From Hydractinia symbiolongicarpus (Eukaryota; Cnidaria; Hydrozoa; Anthoathecata; Hydractiniidae), in NCBI RefSeq assembly GCF_029227915.1, contig NC_079887.1:1364001-1428000 (forward strand): a stretch of 64,000 nt of DNA, read 5' to 3'. The notes under the pieces are model-generated. The model did not search any database, had not been told where the DNA came from, and saw only the letters and a program-made list of their open reading frames with translations. The first letter of the stretch is position 1. Every line of letters begins with the position of its first letter. Both the position numbers and the translations under genes were made by a program. Shown here in pieces: positions 61,401 through 64,000 of the stretch.

Positions 61401-63330
61401 ATTTCCCGTAAATCCCGGGCTTGGCCCGTATAGTCGAATGTATACAAAGAAAGAACCCTGTGAGTAAACTCATTTCCCGAACGATTTTTTAAATTATTTT
61501 TTCACCACTAAAACGCATGAGACTTGTAGTTTTCAGAAATGTTTTCATTTTTGATGAGACGCTTAATGAAAGTGGTTTAATCGCCAGCAAACGAAAACCC
61601 GCGATTTCCCGTAAATCCCGGGTTTGGCCCGTATAGTCGAATGTATACAAAGAAAGTACCCTGTGAGTAAACTCATTTCCAAAACGATTTTTTAAATTAT
61701 CTTTTCACCACTAAAACGCATGAGACTTGTAGTTTTCAAAAATGTTTTCATTTTTGATGAGACGCTGAATAAAAGAAGTTTAATCGCCGGCAAACGAAAA
61801 CCCGCGATTTCCCGTAAATCACTGGCTTTGCCCGTATAGTCGAATGTATACAAAGAAAGTACCCTGTGAGTAAACTCATTTCCCGAACGATTTTTTAAAT
61901 TATTTTTTCACCACTAAAACGCATGAGACTTGTAGTTTTTAAAAATGTTTTCATTTTTGATGAGACGCTGAATAAAAGAAGTTTAATCGCCGGCAAACGA
62001 AAACCTGCGATTTCCGTAAATCCCGGACTCGGCCCGTATAGTAAAAAAAGTACCCGGGATGTAAACTCATTTCCCGAACGATTTTTTAAATTATTTTTTC
62101 ACCACTACAACGCATGAGACTTGTAGTTTTTAAAAATGTTTTCATTTTTGATGAGACGCTGAATAAAAAAAGTTTAATCGCCGGCAAACGAAAACCCGCC
62201 ATTTCCCGTAAATCCCGGGCTTGGCCCGTATAGTCGAATGTATACAAAGAAAGAACCCTGTGAGTAAACTCATTTCCCGAACGATTTTTTAAATTATTTT
62301 TTCACCACTAAAACGCATGAGACTTGTAGTTTTCAGAAATGTTTTCATTTTTGATGAGACGCTTAATGAAAGTGGTTTAATCGCCAGCAAACGAAAACCC
62401 GCGATTTCCCGTAAATCCCGGGTTTGGCCCGTATAGTCGAATGTATACAAAGAAAGTACCCTGTGAGTAAACTCATTTCCAAAACGATTTTTTAAATTAT
62501 CTTTTCACCACTAAAACGCATGAGACTTGTAGTTTTCAAAAATGTTTTCATTTTTGATGAGACGCTGAATAAAAGAAGTTTAATCGCCGGCAAACGAAAA
62601 CCCGCGATTTCCCGTAAATCACTGGCTTTGCCCGTATAGTCGAATGTATACAAAGAAAGTACCCTGTGAGTAAACTCATTTCCCGAACGATTTTTTAAAT
62701 TATTTTTTCACCACTAAAACGCATGAGACTTGTAGTTTTTAAAAATGTTTTCATTTTTGATGAGACGCTGAATAAAAGAAGTTTAATCGCCGGCAAACGA
62801 AAACCTGCGATTTCCGTAAATCCCGGACTCGGCCCGTATAGTAAAAAAAGTACCCGGGATGTAAACTCATTTCCCGAACGATTTTTTAAATTATTATTTC
62901 ACCACTAAAACCCATGAGACTTGTAGTTTTCAGAAATGTTTTCATTTTTGATGAGACGCTTAATGAAAGTGGTTTAATCGCCAGCAAACTAAAACCCGCC
63001 ATTGCCCGTAAACCCCGGACTCGGCCCGTATAGTCAAAAGTATACAAAAAAATTACTCAGGGAGTAAACTCATTTTTGGAACGATTTTTTAAATTATTTT
63101 TTCACCACTACAACGCATGAGACTTGTAGTTTTTAAAAATGTTTTCATTTTTGATGAGACGCTGAATAAAAAAAGTTTAATCGCCGGCAAACGAAAGCCC
63201 GCCATTTCCCGTAAATCCCGGGCTTGGCCCGCACAGTCGAATGTATACAAAGAAAGTACCCAGTGAGTAAACTCATTTCCCGAACGATTTTTTAAATTAT
63301 TTTTTCACCACTAAAACGCATGAGACTTGT
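58466..63330. repeat. 2400-bp (12-monomer) HOR, two near-identical copies
   Basis: 58466-60930 is repeated at 60866-63330, an offset of 2400 bp (12 x 203 minus 36 for three D monomers). Comparing the two line by line I found a single substitution: T at 59790 (CAAACTAAAACCC) against G at 62190. Outside these limits the copies diverge at once (CAGGAAG/CAGTGAG on the left, TAGTTTTCAAA/TACTTTTCAGA on the right). Confidence 0.93.
58890..60495. repeat. 800-bp (4-monomer) duplication inside the 2400-bp unit
   Basis: From about 58890, E/C hybrid, C, J variant (AATCACTGGC) and D monomers repeat at an offset of 800 bp (59523 and 60323). The only difference I see within it is the private T at 59790. 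Both 2400-bp copies contain this duplication, so it came first. Confidence 0.88.
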
Positions 63331-64000
63331 ACTTTTCAGAAATGTTTTCATTTTTGATGAGACGCTTAATGAAAGTTGTTTAATCGCCAGCAAACGAAAA
63401 CCCGCGATTTCCCGTAAATGCCGGACTCGGCCCGTATAGTCGAATGTATACAAAGAAAGTACCCTGTGAGTAAACTCATTTCCAAAACGATTTTTAAAAT
63501 TATCTTTTCACCACTAAAACGCATGAGACTTGTAGTTTTCAAAAATGTTTTCATTTTTGATGAGACGCTGAATAAAAGAAGTTTAATCGCCGGCAAACGA
63601 AAACCCGCGATTTCCCGTAAATCACGGGCTTTGCCCGTATAGTCGAATGTATACAAAGAAAGTACCCTGTGAGTAAACTCATTTCCCGAACGATTTTTTA
63701 AATTATTTTTTCACCACTAAAACGCATGAGACTTGTAGTTTTTGAAAATGTTTTCATTTTTGATGAGACGCTGAATAAAAGAAGTTTAATCGACGGCAAA
63801 CGAAAACCTGCGATTTCCGTAAATCCCGGACTCGGCCCGTATAGTAAAGAAAGTACCCGGGATGTAAACTCATTTCCCGAACGATTTTTTAAATTATTAT
63901 TTCACCACTAAAACCCATGAGACTTGTAGTTTTCAGAAATGTTTTCATTTTTGATGAGACGCTTAATGAAAGTGGTTTAATCGCCAGCAAACTAAAACCC
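63330..64000. repeat. Array continues to window end (block shared with 31.5 kb)
   Basis: This block repeats the C-variant, J, D (GAAAATG, AATCGACGGC at 63726) and C order of 31.5-32.2 kb, with private changes such as AAATGCCGGAC near 63.42 kb and GATTTTTAAAATT near 63.49 kb. The last type C monomer is cut by the window edge. Confidence 0.8.

Larger units (their letters stand above)
1..64000. repeat. Satellite DNA array, ~203-bp monomer, head to tail
   Basis: The window is filled end to end by one tandem repeat. The landmark ATGAGACTTGTAG recurs at 136, 339, 542, 744 and 947, and the spacing stays at 202-203 bp, or about 191-192 bp for deleted monomers, to the last base. Every copy I followed has the same orientation. 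Each monomer has an AT-rich part with A/T runs (about positions 1-65 and 165-195 from the ATG) and a GC-richer middle (CGCCGGCAAACG, TTTCCCGTAAATCCCGG, GGCCCGTATAG). One representative monomer (28505-28707) is about 37% GC by hand count. No gene, RNA gene or mobile element interrupts it, so there is no stretch without annotation. It is probably centromeric or pericentromeric heterochromatin of a eukaryote; that location is inference. I do not recognise the satellite family. Confidence 0.98.

Noticed and set aside
16223-63911. Recurrent 61-65 codon plus-strand frame starting at ATGAGACTTGTAG
   Set aside because: This frame is the satellite monomer read through. It appears in type D because a 12-bp loss keeps the frame open. 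Variation among copies does not spare the reading frame, and both strands are equally open.
1-64000. CRISPR array
   Set aside because: There are no short repeats separated by unique spacers. The whole 203-bp unit is conserved.
1-64000. Ribosomal intergenic spacer or rRNA gene cluster
   Set aside because: No rRNA-like sequence occurs anywhere, and the repeat is uninterrupted for 64 kb.
1-64000. Promoter or terminator signals (TATAG and T runs, hairpins)
   Set aside because: Such short matches recur in every monomer and have no gene to serve. Satellite transcription is possible but cannot be read from the sequence.
1-64000. Transposon or helitron-derived tandem repeat
   Set aside because: I see no terminal repeats, target-site duplications, transposase or reverse transcriptase fragments. 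An origin from such an element is possible but unsupported here.
1-64000. Naming the host or a known satellite family
   Set aside because: Monomer length and composition are not specific to a lineage, and I do not recognise the sequence. A database search with the monomer would decide.

Overview
The whole 64 kb window is one uninterrupted satellite DNA array. A monomer of about 203 bp (hand-traced variants range from 191 to 203 bp) repeats head to tail, always in the same orientation. It begins in mid-monomer at base 1 and is still in mid-monomer at base 64000, so neither edge of the array is visible. Dividing by the mean spacing gives roughly 315-320 monomers. I see no protein-coding gene, RNA gene, transposon, telomere repeat or other unique sequence. 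All open reading frames are short, recur with the monomer and contain the same translated satellite. Tandem monomers of near-nucleosomal length with nested higher-order repeats point to a eukaryotic heterochromatic, pericentromeric or centromeric array. The species cannot be named from the sequence.

Monomers fall into recognisable types that share diagnostic bases. Type A (GCCCATG start, GGGTGTAAAC) dominates 1-10 kb and 22-26 kb. Type C (CAGAAATG, CTTAATGAAAGTGG, CCAAAACG) and its relatives G, H, I and J dominate from about 15 kb onward. Type D is a 191-bp monomer with a 1-bp and an 11-bp deletion. Types E and F are further variants.

The types are arranged in a patchwork of higher-order repeats (HORs), each with its own period: 3641/4045 bp (1-10 kb), 1184 bp (10.0-12.4 kb), 1196 bp (12.4-14.8 kb), 2401 bp (16.6-21.0 kb), 1003 bp (20.3-22.2 kb), 609 bp (22.2-23.4 kb), 1216 bp (23.4-25.7 kb), about 1004 bp (27.9-29.6 kb), 1409/1815 bp (30.5-35.1 kb), 3033 bp (37.2-43.2 kb), 609/1218 bp (44.0-46.2 kb), 2613 bp (46.2-51.5 kb), 1612/3224 bp (52.3-58.5 kb) and 2400 bp (58.5-63.3 kb). 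Most periods follow simple arithmetic: 203 x n minus 12 for each type D monomer in the unit. Most units occur only two to four times, so the array looks like many successive local duplications rather than one long homogenised HOR.

There are no genes to work together here. The notable content is structural. It includes a 2400-bp tandem duplication in which I see one substitution by eye, short mosaic tracts resembling gene conversion, long-range reuse of the same multi-monomer blocks 12-32 kb apart, dyad symmetries at the GC-rich part of each monomer (a perfect 10-bp-stem inverted repeat in two copies), a motif one base short of the CENP-B box core, and unusually high CpG content for a satellite.
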